The notes beneath the pieces are model-generated. The model worked only from the letters and a program-made list of their open reading frames with translations, was not told the DNA's origin and did not search any database. Positions 9,522 through 20,418 of a DNA stretch of 42,585 nt are shown here, piece by piece (position 1 is the first letter of the stretch; the number at the start of each line of letters is the position of its first letter). Source of the stretch: Porogramme epimiltina (Eukaryota; Basidiomycota; Agaricomycetes; Polyporales; Polyporaceae); NCBI GenBank assembly GCA_900155495.1, contig FTLJ01000385.1, forward strand, positions 1-42,585, in the 5' to 3' direction. The position numbers and the translations under genes are program-made.

Positions 9522-9527
9522 CACGTG
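9522..9527. promoter_or_regulatory. E-box CACGTG
   Basis: A palindromic bHLH-type site 12 bp beyond the CRE-like element in the same promoter. Six bases are easily met by chance; its value is the clustering with the CRE site and TATA box. Confidence 0.35.
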
Positions 9528-10017
9528 ATCGCGTCGCGCATAAACGCGTTCGTGCGTACGTGGCATCCAAGGCAACACGCATATATATTTTGCACTTCTT
9601 CAGCCTGGAGTCTAGACCACAAATCACGGATATCGATAGTTACTTAGTAATGTGTGATCCTGGCTATAGTACATACATGTGGACAATAATAATAACAGCC
9701 AACATCCATGTAGACGGAGGTGGGCATGTTCAACCCGTGTGACATCATTGCTACTACAATGTTGAGCGGCGACATTCTGTCCAGACGAGACCATGGCAAG
9801 TAAAGCACAATCATATCGAGCGACAACATGCATTGTTCTAGCGTCCGAAATCGTCCGCTGACGGGTGAGTACAGTGTGCAACATGTGCGGGGTGTATAGG
9901 TGTTTAAAGCGCGCGTTGACGAGGCGAGGTTAAGTGCGAGGTTTCGGGGAACGGGGGGGATGGGGGTTTCGCCCGGGACGGCAAGTTCTCCTACGTCTAG
10001 CTTAGAAAAAGTTTCTC
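9528..10017. other. Tandem intergenic region
   Basis: This lies between the J-domain promoter and the 3' end of the 7-TM gene, both on the minus strand. About 9900-9990 reads on the minus strand as a protein-like stretch (ELAVPGETPIPPVPRNLALN) and may be an alternative last exon of the 7-TM gene. The remainder shows no coding signal. Confidence 0.4.
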
Positions 10018-13000
10018 TCACCAGGCCCTCCCCGTACTAGGGGTGCCAGACCCCCGCGGGGTAGACTCGAGCGAGGAAGTGTCGCTGGGCCGCTCCTCCA
10101 CCGGCGTCAGGTTCGACATCGACAGGCGTGGGTGCGCCGGGAGGCCGACTGCGCGGCGGAAGCGGGGCGGCGGGGGCTGCGACGGTTTCGTCTGCGCGCC
10201 CGGCCGCTGCGACCGCTGTGGGGACTGCGAGGCCTGAGATTCAGTGGGCGATTGGGTGGGTGACTGGGACTGGGGTTGGGATTGGGATTGGGCGATGGGT
10301 AGCTGGGGGACTTGCGGCAAGACGCGGCGGGCGGACGGGACTGCGGGGAACTGGTCGGCGAGCGCGAGGGTGGCGAGGTGGGCGGTATCGGGAGAGACGG
10401 CTGGGCTGATGATCGTCGGACGCACGAACTGGCCTTCCCCTGGACGCGCGACGGTAGCCACTTCCACAAAGCCCTCCTCTGATGAGAAGAGGGAGGGTGC
10501 GGCTGACATCATGCTGTATGTGGGGTTGACGGGAGTAGTCAAGTCTGGGAAAACCATCGGTCAGCACCAGAGAATGCCACTTTGTAAACAATGAACTCAC
10601 TGCCAACGAACGACGTGATGTCGTATTGAGTGCCAACTGAGTCGACCCTACGTTCCCTGCGATCTCCAATGCTAGACCCATCAGAAAAGCGCGAAACGGG
10701 CTGTCGAGGTGGTGCAAGTCCCATCACGGTAGGTGTGGGGACCTCTTCCTCGTAGCCCTGGAAAGGCTGGAGAGGCACAGGGATGACACCTGAATCCATG
10801 CTTGACCGGTTAAGCGGGGGCTGCTGGTCGAAGTAGAACTCGCTCTGCGCGGACGTGTCTGGGATCTGGACCGTGCGCGGCGTCGTGAGAGGCAGAGGCA
10901 GCTCCGGACTAGTCAGGATGAAGCCACCCGTTGTCGTGCTGGGGACCGGGGAGACACTGCGACCACCGCTGGCGAGTTGCTCCTCAAGGCTCGAGATCAG
11001 GCTTGGTTCGTCATCCTCGGTGGTTGCAGGAAGAGGCGAGTCGGAGCTGCTGAGGTTGAACGTCTGCTGCGAGGGCGAGAACTTCTTGAGCGCTGCGATC
11101 GACTCGTCAAGCTCGTTCTGACGGCGGAGAAGCATCGAAATGTTCGACGACCGTGCAGAGTCCGGAGCCATTGGGGACAGCGGGGCATCCGTCAATGACG
11201 AACTCGGGCGGTGGGCAGGCATGGGTGGCAAGGGCCGGCTTCGCCCAACGGGGGTAGCAACGGCGGTCATCGGCGACATAGGGTACAGTGAAGGTGCTGC
11301 GGACGCTAGTGGAGACCCGGGATAGGATTCCATGGCATACTGAATGCTCCCTACGCTGCCCGGGCGGGAACCCTCGTCGCTTGGGGGAGAGATGACCTGG
11401 ATGGCGGAGGAAACGGACGACGTATCCAACTCGGCACGATGGGGCGTCTTGAGTGCTTGCGCTACAACGTCGTCATTGACACCAGAGTACCTAACTGCGT
11501 TCGAGAATTCGACGTCTTGCCAATCGCGGTCCGGAATGGGGGTCAGCTGGGAGTCCAAATCGCCGTCCTCGATGGCGCCGTTGGAGGAAGGCGGGATAAG
11601 GGCTGTCCCAGCTACCGACGTCGTATCCGCATCCGACCGAGTTGGCTGAAGGCCGTACGGAGATAGAGGAGAAACGCCGCGGCGTTCGTCCTCGTCCAGG
11701 GGGCGTATGACTTCAGACTCCGGGCGGGGCTTCTCGTCCCACGGTTGGATGACAACCTCAGCAACCGGCGACGGTCCCCGTTCGGTGTCAATATCCCAAG
11801 GTTTTTTCTCCACGGCGCGCGAGCCTGGACGTCCGACGAGGAGCCAGGTCGACAGCCTCGCGGCCATCGACTGGTGCTGGTTCGCGTTCTGGAGCTGTGC
11901 AGACTTCGCGCTACTCCGGTCGATCGTTGGGGGCACGGATTGCTCGGCGCGATAGCGTTCCTCCAACACCTCCATCAGGTTTGCGGCCTGAGGATAGGTT
12001 CTTGGCGGTTCGACGTGGGGCATGGGCAACGCCTCGATCATCGCGCCAGGCTTCTCGAAAGAGTCGAAGGTGTCGGCGCGGCTGAGGGATTGCTTCGACG
12101 GAGGGCGGTATACGGGGAAGAACGAGAGATGGCGCAGATGATGGAAGGAGATCGTCAGGACGTAGACGATCACGATGTAGAACTCGACCGCTCGCATGAA
12201 GCGACCTAGTGCCGTCTCAGTGAACTCGACTAGAGGCGCGGACAACCATATCAGCAACTAGACAAGGCAAACAGCCACCAAACGGTACTTACAGAGGATA
12301 GCGTTACCGACAGCAATCCACAAGCTGAAGAGCAAGGCGACGATAATAGGAGCGTACTGGACCAGCATCTTCCCCTTGGACTGGGTAGCGGTACCGACAG
12401 GGAACATAGCGAGCGTATTGAGGAGCAATTTCAGGATGAACACCGCAGACAGGATAATTTCGAGGGTCGACTCCGCCTCATAAACCGGCCCAATTTGGGC
12501 GAGTTTCGCAACGTTGCGGTAAAGCAGCTGGAGAACGAGCATGACCACCTGGATGAGCAAAGTGGCCCACTTGAGGAAGATTCCCAAAAAGCCCCAACGA
12601 CGCCAGCTCGCACTGTGCATCTGGTTGCCCTCTGGGATCGTCTCGCCAAGTGGAATCAAGGCGACGAAGCCCCAATAAAATAGAAACCGAAGGCTGTTCG
12701 AAAACGCGTAGAAAACCTCCCGTGCGGTAATGAGCCCAGACGCGCCGGGTGGCAGATCGTCCGTGAGGTCGTCCGATGTTGTCGAGCCACGGATGAGGAG
12801 TTGAGAGAGGTCGAATATCGCAGCCAAAAACGCGAGGAACACCGAGAGGTGTATGCAGAACACCCATCTTATTGCGGGTAAGTAAACACCAACAGTGACA
12901 TCTGGCAGGGAAGGAAAGACGTACCTGTCCACACGCTTCATAAAAAAGAAGAATGTAAACGTGCCCAAAGCCAAAATGCCCACAGTATAGAGGGGGATAT

Positions 13001-13133
13001 CACCGAGGATGAATTGTATCTGCGGACGCGGGTTGAGATGAGGTTCCAAGAAAGTGGTACGAACATCACGAACCGCATCATTGGAACTCAGGCTCTTGAA
13101 GGCGGCTCCCGGTGCAACAGTTTCAGCGACCAT
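10018..13133 (-). CDS. Predicted seven-transmembrane protein with long disordered C-terminal tail
   Basis: I do not recognise a named family. Exons 13133-12925, 12867-12293, 12229-10601 and 10544-10018 give about 979 residues. The start ATG (MVAETVAPGAAFKS) follows the leader. About seven hydrophobic segments fall within residues 45-295 (for example YTVGILALGTFTFFFF, WVFCIHLSVFLAFLAAIF, TLLIQVVMLVLQLLY, APIIVALLFSLWIAVGNAI, FYIVIVYVLTISF). The remaining 690 or so residues are Ser/Pro-rich and without predicted fold, ending in a Gln/Ser-Pro repeat tract and basic-proline stretches that suggest a cytoplasmic, phospho-regulated tail. The first intron (12924-12868, 57 nt) is in frame and stop-free; the second uses CTCTAG|TC and restores the frame into FEFTETALGRFM. 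The tail frame is intact. Possible roles include receptor, channel or transporter; none is shown by motif. Confidence 0.8.
10205..10310 (-). repeat. Gln/Ser/Pro codon repeat inside the 7-TM gene
   Basis: The coding strand here is an imperfect repeat of CAATCCCA-like units giving alternating Gln-Ser-Gln-Pro residues. It is coding and in frame, and the most repetitive DNA of this gene, so a likely site of length variation between strains. Confidence 0.6.
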
Positions 13134-14328
13134 TGGAAAACGACGAGGGGTGTTGAGAGCCGGGTAAAGAGCGGGAGAGAAGGAAAGAAAGTGGCTGTAG
13201 CGCAAAAGCGAAGGAATAATTTAGAAACCAGCTGGTCGAGTTACGCACGTAGCGTCAGTCCGGCTGAAAAGCGCTACGAGAACCAGAGGAGGCCGAGATG
13301 CAATCTCGACAGAGAAGAGACCCGGTCCTGTACGGAAAGCACCCAGCGGGAGGACTTGACGCTGCACGGCGGTCAAGAGGGGGAGCCGAACCTCGAGGGG
13401 TGGGTTAAAGAGGTTGGGCCATCGGAGCGCTGGGTGAGGAAGTCAAGAGGCGTGTGGAGGCGCGTGCTCGATCCGGCGTAGTCGTGTGCGATTCGCCCTT
13501 AGCGACGAGCAGATGGCCCGGGATGGCCTCCGCTCCCACCCCGCGCCAATCGCCCCTGTGATCTCTCCAGCCCAACTGACCCCGGCTGTCCTGGCGCTCT
13601 CCGTCAGGCTTGGGCTGTCCTTTGCCCGTGGGCCGCCCCGCCTGCTGCGGCCCAGTTCCTGCCCAGCGCCCCTCCCCCACCGGCCGTCGGCTCCGGGCGC
13701 ACTACCAGCGGGACTGGCATGGCTACCGTCCGACAGCCTGACCGCGCAAGAAAAGTCCTCCAGAAAATGAAGTCCCAAGCCCGCACCTCCTCCCCGACTG
13801 CCGCCCTCCAGCCACCACCACCTCCAACCCGTCGCAATGCCGTCTCACCCACATCTCGGCGGCCGCATCAGCACTGCTTGCACCACACACAAGTGTCGCA
13901 TCTAAGCACTCCAGCCACCCAATCCCGCCTTCTCTTCAGCTTCATCCACAACACCGTCGTGCCCGGCTCCGCCATGGACAGATGGCTAATCACGCCCGCC
14001 TTGATGCACCAGACGCGGACACAGAAATGATCACGGCATTGCATCCAATTGATGAGTTCACATGTCAGGGCACCTCAAGACTTCCACATTCATGTCGTGG
14101 GCTTCCATAGAACCTGGCTGTGATATGTAGTCCCCGGAACGCCCCTGTCGACGCTGGGTGCCATAGCATCATTACCGGTAGAGTTGGACAGCGACGGTCA
14201 GTAGAGTGGGTCACAAACCGGAACCCTAGATCAGCGTTACAAATCGGGAAGTGCTCCAGGCCATTGCGGAAAAGATCGCAAACTTCAGCCACTTTCGAGG
14301 CGGGCAGCCCCCTCTCGCACCAACGGCC
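13134..14328. promoter_or_regulatory. Divergent intergenic region, 7-TM gene / ADE8
   Basis: About 1.2 kb between two divergent start codons. An open frame at 13719-14030 (plus) begins with an ATG, but its product is Pro/Arg/His-rich with no motif, and the opposite strand is equally open, so I do not call it. No TATA box is obvious near 14329; bases 14100-14320 are the likely ADE8 core promoter and leader. Confidence 0.45.
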
Positions 14329-15142
14329 ATGTCCGAGCCAGAGACCCGCGAGCGCCGCATCGTCGTCCTCATCTCGGGCTCAGGTCAGCAGCAGCCTCGA
14401 TCCCAGCTCGCACTCCCTCGCTCACGCCGCCCCCGTCTCAAGGGACGAACCTCCAAGCGCTGATCGACGCGCAGAACACCCCCGCCCTCCCATCGGCCCG
14501 CATCTCGCTCGTGCTCTCGAACCGCAAGGCCGCGTACGGCCTCACGCGCGCCGCGGAGGCGGCCCCGCCCATCCCGACCGCGTACCTCGGGCTCCAGCCA
14601 TTCCTCAAGGCGCACCCGGGCAGCACGCGCGACGACTACGACCGCGCGGTCGCGGCGCGCGTCGCGGGCGAGGACCCGGACCTCGTCGTCCTCGCGGGCT
14701 GGATGCACATCATGGGCGATGGCTTCCTCGAGGTCGTCTCCGGGGACGTGCCGTACGCGGGCGAGGATGGGCAGGAGGTGCGCGTGCACCGCCGGATCCC
14801 GGTCATTAACCTGCATCCCGCACTGCCCGGTGCGTTCGACGGCGCGCATGCGATCGAGCGGGCGTACGAGGCGTTCCAGAAGGGCGAGATCAAGCACTCT
14901 GGGGTCATGGTGCACTATGTGGTCAAGGAGGTCGACCGTGGGGAGCCGGTCCTGGTGCGTGAGGTGGAGATCTTGCCCGGTGAGCCCATCGAAGCGTTCG
15001 AGGAGAGGTTGCATAGCCTCGAGTGGAAAATTATCGTCGAGGCGACGGCGAAAGTATTGGATCAGGTAGCACCAACAAAAGTGAGTACACTATTCGGTTT
15101 GCCTCGATATACAAATTTATTGGTGGACAGGCTGTATCATAG
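14329..15142 (+). CDS. ADE8: Phosphoribosylglycinamide formyltransferase (GAR transformylase)
   Basis: Transfers a formyl group from 10-formyl-tetrahydrofolate to glycinamide ribonucleotide, the third step of de novo purine synthesis, in the cytosol. Exons 14329-14383 and 14443-15080 are clear; the 59-nt intron (14384-14442) splits the N-terminal substrate loop, restoring IVVLISGSGTNLQALIDA. The catalytic region is intact: VINLHPALPGAFDGAHAIE carries the Asn and His of the family's active site, and HYVVKEVDRGEP carries the Asp. The fungal enzyme is a stand-alone protein, unlike the animal trifunctional one, and that is the case here. The 3' end is less certain: splicing 15081-15130 gives a last exon of 12 nt (Ala-Val-Ser-stop, about 234 residues), whereas reading through would add a non-conserved tail to 15230. 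Confidence 0.93.
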
Positions 15143-15351
15143 CAAAGTGTATCATATCGTGTTCGCGAGATCCGGAATAGGTGTGCGATTGGCCGTTTGG
15201 GTTGTAAACACTCAGGCAGCAGTCTGGTAAGTAGGCCATCCCGCCTGTCTCACGACAATGCGGACAAAGACCCAGGGAATAACCAAGCCATCTCACGTCA
15301 AATCTAAGCTAGTATGTGACATCATGTATGTATATATATGCATAGATCCGA

Positions 15352-17488
15352 TCAAAGCTTCGAGCACAGCGGTTGCCAGTCAATGCGTTCCACCTATGGA
15401 TGAACCACATCAGTGCTACGCGGTATGGAGTTTGGATCGATGTCACTCACCATCTCTGGTACGAGTTGGCTGACATTGTTAGCCCCAAGGAGTTGCATGC
15501 CCCGGACGATTTCGCGTTGGATAATGTCGACGGCCTTGACAACGCCGTCCTCGCCGTATGCCTGGAACCACACTATAAGCGAAAATAGACAAAGTTTGCC
15601 ATCATCCCATGAACTTACACTCTGAGCGTACAAGAAAGGACGGCCTAGGCCCACGGCTTTCGCTCCCAGACACACCGCCTTCAAGACGTCTGTAGGCCAC
15701 ATCCTTAGCCACTCCGTAGACGTAGGGACCGTCAATCTCCCTTTGCTCACCTGTTCCTCTGCGAACGCCACCGTCAATGTACACTGGAAGAGGATAATCA
15801 GCACCACCCGCAAGGTGTCAGGTTGCCCGCATTACCTTCGAGCTTGTCAAAGACATCTGGCCGTTGCTTGCGCAGCCTGTACAGAACCTCGATACCGGGG
15901 AGAGAGCTGGAAGATGGTCAGCCGCGAAGTGGAGTGCTGGTCAGATGTCTCACTATTCCAACTGTCGGCCACCGTGGTTCGATATCAACACGCCATCGCA
16001 GCCCGCTTCTGCAGCGAGCACGCAGTCCTATGAGCGGGTCAGAAGGCATGTAGCTACGAGTGTCGCCGAGGACGCACCTCTACGGTCTGAACGCCCTTGA
16101 TGACGATGGGGAGTTTCGTCACCGACCTCAACCAAGGAATGGTGCGCTCCCAGGTCATATCCAGATCGTCATTCGCTACGAGCGCACCCGCGGTGCCCAT
16201 CAGGTTCGGGTCCGGGCCCTCGAGCTTCTTCGCGGCGGGGAGGTCAGCCGGCGCCACGCTCTGCTGCTTCTCGCCGCCGGCCGCGCGCGCCGCCTCGGCC
16301 TCCTGCTCCTCGAGCTCGTAGGGCGCGCGGATGTCGCGCTCGCGGTTCCCCGCGACGATCGCGTCGACGGTGAGGAAGATGGCGTTGTAGCCGAGCGCGA
16401 TGACCTCGTTCACGCGCTCGAGCGCGATGCGGTCGTCGCGGTGCTTGTAGAGTTGGAAGAAGAGCGGCTGGTCGGGCGTGAGGCGCGCGGCCGCGATCTG
16501 CGCGTACGAGAGCGAGGCGTTCGAGGAGACCATCTGGATGATCCCTGCCCGGCCCGAGCCGCGCGTGATGTTCGCCTCGCCTGGAGGGGGAGCGGGTGAG
16601 CTCGGCACGCGTGTGTGCGGGGGCGGCTGGGGAAACTAGAGTGTGTGGGCTTACCAAGAGGGTGACCTAAACGTGCGAGCGCGGCGCCACTGACGAAGAT
16701 GGGTATTGTGGATTTGTAGCCGAGGATGGTCGTCGAAGGGTCGCACTGTGACACCGGGCGCATGACTCGGGGGTGGAAGAAGAACCGCGAGAATGCGCGC
16801 GCGTTCTCTTGGTTGGCTAATCATACGATCAGCCCGGGCAACTGAGGAGGAGGGAAAAGGGAAAACGCACTAAGCTCCTCGTCCGCCGCAGAAGAGTAGT
16901 ACGCCCATGCTTTGTAGGACAGAACCTTGCGCGCCGCTTCCTAGATCCCGTGCATGGGAGTCGGAACAATATTTGCGTTTCAGCCAATGCTTCGCGTACC
17001 TCGATATCCCAGAGGCTGAACATCCTGCTGAGAGGCAGCAGGGCTGTCCTCGCCGCCTCCACCCGCAGCTCATCCTGCGTCTTCTTCCGGTTCTGGGCGG
17101 CCTCCTTGACAGTTGTGGCGGCAGCGCTGTCGAGAGTACCAAGGTGCTTCTCACGAGGCAAGTGTTTGTCAAGGGCGTCTGGGGGGTGAATGGGCTCATA
17201 CGCAGAGGTGGCATCCTTTCCCCCGTATTTGAGGATGATCTTTGCACCCCCTGGATGGTCCTGGGTCGTGGCGGCCGCGTGTTAGGGCGTACATGAGGCG
17301 GGAGGGCTGCACACACACCGGTAGGAACTCTGTAACGTCGTAGACCTTGTTGTTAATGATAACCCAACATGAGCTGCAGGGCAAGCCGGTGTGAGTTGCA
17401 GCTGCATGTGCTCATGCCACGATTGTGGCGGGGCATACCTCGGGGACTTGTGAGTGGAAATTTCGTCAAGCGAGAACGTCTTGGACAT
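15352..17488 (-). CDS. CYB2: Flavocytochrome b2-type L-lactate dehydrogenase
   Basis: An FMN enzyme that oxidises L-lactate (or a related 2-hydroxy acid) and passes electrons through its own haem domain to cytochrome c. Twelve exons join to about 500 residues. Residues 1-80 are a cytochrome b5 fold with both haem ligands in place (DHPGGAK and [10 protein letters not shown]). The FMN-dependent dehydrogenase domain follows: [52 protein letters not shown] (active-site Lys), [13 protein letters not shown] (catalytic His and Arg), [16 protein letters not shown] and [11 protein letters not shown]. An Ala/Glu-rich insert before LPIVIKG corresponds to the mobile loop of yeast Cyb2. The protein starts [15 protein letters not shown] directly at the b5 domain, with no mitochondrial presequence, so it may be cytosolic or a paralogue of different location. 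Introns occupy 11 positions, and the last coding exon is short ([13 protein letters not shown]). Confidence 0.93.
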
Positions 17489-18043
17489 GGCGGAAACGTT
17501 CGGAAGAGAAAGAGGAATATAGAGTTGGAAGCACAGACTCGCGGTTCAAGAGGAGAGATTGTGTGGGGAGCCGGGCATTATTTATACGAGCAGCAAGACG
17601 CGGCCCCGGTGAGATGTTATGCGGCGTCGTCTCTTCAGGTGATCCCTCTGCCACGCCCCGACATGCTTGGAGCGCTCGGATGGTCGGACCGGCGGCTCGC
17701 CCTCGACTCGGGAGGGCTGGTGAACAAACAGCCAAGTTCTGGTGCGCCCTGTCTGTTTCGTAAAAGCACAACTCCGAACGAGCGATTGGGCACCCCGGAC
17801 CTCCCCGCACCATGTGTAATGTGGCCTCGGGGAACGGCCCGCCGCGGGCGCAAGAAGCCACAGAACAGCCGCGCGAAAAAGCGCCGATGGCCAGGTCATG
17901 TGATCCCCTCCTCGCGTTGTTTGGGCGTTGTTTGGCTCGCCGTTGAACCTCACCTGAGACCACGACCGCCTTGGCCCCTGCTCTTCCTGCTCTCCTCCGC
18001 TTCACTCTATCCGCCGCTGGCGCGAGCTCCTCCGCCGCGGACG
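17489..18043. promoter_or_regulatory. Divergent promoter region, CYB2 / SAP-motif gene
   Basis: 555 bp separate two divergent start codons. The open frames seen here on both strands are GC-driven. A pyrimidine-rich leader (17970-18040) precedes the plus-strand ATG, and a similar C/T run on the minus strand precedes CYB2. I can place no certain TATA box. Confidence 0.5.
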
Positions 18044-20418
18044 ATGCCTGCTCCTCTCGATCGGGCGACTCTCCTCCAACTCAAGCGCGCGGACCTCCAG
18101 AAGATATGCAAGGTGCGCTTCGCACATCCACCATGTGGTTCGACCACTTACCAAAATCACCCCGCTCTAGGACTATGGCATTAAGGCCAACCTTAAGACG
18201 GAAGCTCTCATCGACCTCCTCGTCGACACCACACAAGCTGCTGTTCGACCCATCCCACCCGCTCCTCGGCAGCGTGCTCCATCAACAAGAATTGCCTCCC
18301 GCTCATCCGCTGCTTCCCGATTAAGAGGAGCCTCCTCCTCCTCCATGATCATTCATGATACCGACGAAGAAGACGATGTTCCCCCGACCTCAGGGCGTGG
18401 CAACGTCCATTTCGTGCCCCAACCCGAGCCACCGTCTGTCCCTGTACCTGCCCCGCGCGCCAGGCGTCCGAAAGACACGCAGTACAAGCTTGGAGTGGGT
18501 AGGCCCACTGCCGTAGGCGGAAGGGGGCCGCGTAATGTGACGCGCTCCACTAGCATGGCACAGAAAGGGAAGCGGGCCAAAGGGAGTAAGAGCGTGAAAC
18601 CTACAGAAGCCGCGATCCAAGAAGAAGAAGGTTCGTTTCCCCCCTCCACGCCCATCCAGTGGCTCTTTGATGACATTCCCCCCCAGAGCCCGATCCTATA
18701 CAGTCAGACAGTAAGTCCGGTGGTGGTTTCGCATGCATCTCGTGCACTCAGTTCCACCAAGTGCCCGAAGCGGGCCCCTCCGGCACTCCACATGAACCAT
18801 TACCTCCCGAACCACCCACGATCCTCCCTCCTGTCGAACATTACCCCATCTTAGACCCGCTTGCCGACGCGCTGGCAGACTTGATACCTCTCCCTCCACC
18901 AACCGCAGATCCATCTGAACAGGTGAAGATCTACGTCACAAATCTAGTAAGATGCACTATGAATTATGCTGTATCACGACTTGAACCAGTTGTCCATTCC
19001 AGGTATCACCGCTGCAAACGCAAGTTCAATTACTGCAGACTGAGCTGCAACAACGATCGGCCCAAATGGCTGACATGAGCGCACTCTCCGATCAAGTGCG
19101 GTTGCTGCGAGCCGAAGTGGAGACTCTTCGATCTCAAGCTGCACTCGTGCCGCAGCTACAGTCTGAAGTTAACGAACTGAGGCAAGCAGTGGCCACTCTC
19201 ATGCAGGAGTCTACTACTAGCCGTCCTTCGGAGAAGAGCCTTGGGAAAGCACGGGCGTCGTACGTAACCCTTACTCGCTTGCAAACGGGTTCAATAACAC
19301 GTTTTTCTTGCAGAGATGAAGGCAGCTGTGACACTGTTGTTGGGGGCAGCCTAGGGTCAGGTCCCACCCCGATCATCCCCCAAGGACCACCTGGACCTTC
19401 GCAGCCTACGCTTGGCAAGCGTCATCGGGAGGCGGATGATAGCCATACTGACGCGGTGGAAGCTGGTCAGGAAGTTCAGGAGGAGCAAGGGAAACGTGGT
19501 GTTCGGCCTTCTAAGAAACGACCCAAACTTTCCAAACAGGAGGAAGTGCATCCCGCCCCCTCCAGTGCGCGGCCCCCTGCCGCTATTGACTCTGGGAGTG
19601 GCGAGACTCAGCTCGTTCCCCGCGGCCTCGCCTTCACTGTTTTCCAGGGACCTGAAGAGATGTCACAGTCGCATATTGAACCCCCTCCCCCAACCCTTCA
19701 TCTCTCGGATCTGTTTCCATTTGGCCCCACGGATGGTGAAGGACAAGTGACTCCCCCGAACGGCGCAGGAGGTGCGATTGCACGACCACCAGGGGCGGAC
19801 GAGAACGCCCCCTTGGATCCCAACATCAATTTCAGCTTTGAAGACGCCTCCCTCTTCAATCCTGTCACCTCTACCCCGTTCAATAGCTCTCTTCCGCCAT
19901 TCACGTACCCCGAGCCACCCACATCACCATCACCTGCCGCTCCCACTGGCGGCTTCGTTGAACGAGCGGGTGGCCGAATCGAGCGCAACGATTTGTTCCA
20001 GCCGCTGCGCCGCTTCACCCCAGCTACCACACAGCTCCGGACGCCCTCCCGCTCACAGTCCAATTTATCAAACACCCAAGCCGGCTTCTCGCAAGAGTCC
20101 GCCGCCCTAACGATCAACCCTACTGCGCTTATGCACACCCCCGCGCTCCCTTCCGTGCCGGAAATGCACGAGGTGAGCGCGAGTACCAGTAGTGCCGGCG
20201 TGCACTTGAATGGGCTGCCGCGGCGTACAGTATCCAGTACGGAGGTTGGCATGCAGCTCGGGATGAGCAGCGCTGCGCAGCTCCCGCCGGACACGCCCGG
20301 GGTGCCGATGAAGCGGACGATGTACGGGACGGAACTCGAAGACGACACACGCTTCGGTGATTTTGGCGTCGAGGGTGTCGCGTCGGGCTTCTGGGCGGGC
20401 CTCCGGCCGCGGCCATGA
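18044..20418 (+). CDS. SAP-motif and coiled-coil protein, function unknown
   Basis: Exons 18044-18112, 18171-18710, 18752-18922, 19003-19259 and 19314-20418 join in frame to about 713 residues. The N-terminus (LLQLKRADLQKICKDYGIKA, then LKTEALIDLLVD) has the two-helix pattern of a SAP motif, which binds DNA in many chromatin and RNA-processing proteins. A basic, Ser/Pro-rich linker follows, then an approximately 60-residue coiled coil (VQLLQTELQQRSAQMADMSA through VNELRQAVATLMQE), further basic segments (SKKRPKLSKQEE) and a long Pro/Ser/Thr-rich C-terminal half. The intron at 19260-19313 is 54 nt and stop-free, so retained and spliced forms would both be in frame. It is probably nuclear; I know of no specific role. 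The 18752 acceptor was chosen because it continues the frame into FHQVPEAGPSG. Confidence 0.72.

Noticed and set aside
10018..13133. The 7-TM protein as a STE3-type pheromone receptor linked to the nearby MAP kinase.
   Set aside because: Its membrane segments show none of the sequence features I associate with STE3 receptors, no pheromone precursor gene is visible, and the MAPK is 8 kb and four genes away. Proximity alone is not evidence.
13719..14030. A 103-codon ATG-initiated plus-strand frame between the 7-TM gene and ADE8.
   Set aside because: The product is Pro/Arg/His-rich with no motif, and the opposite strand is just as open, as expected in GC-rich leader DNA.
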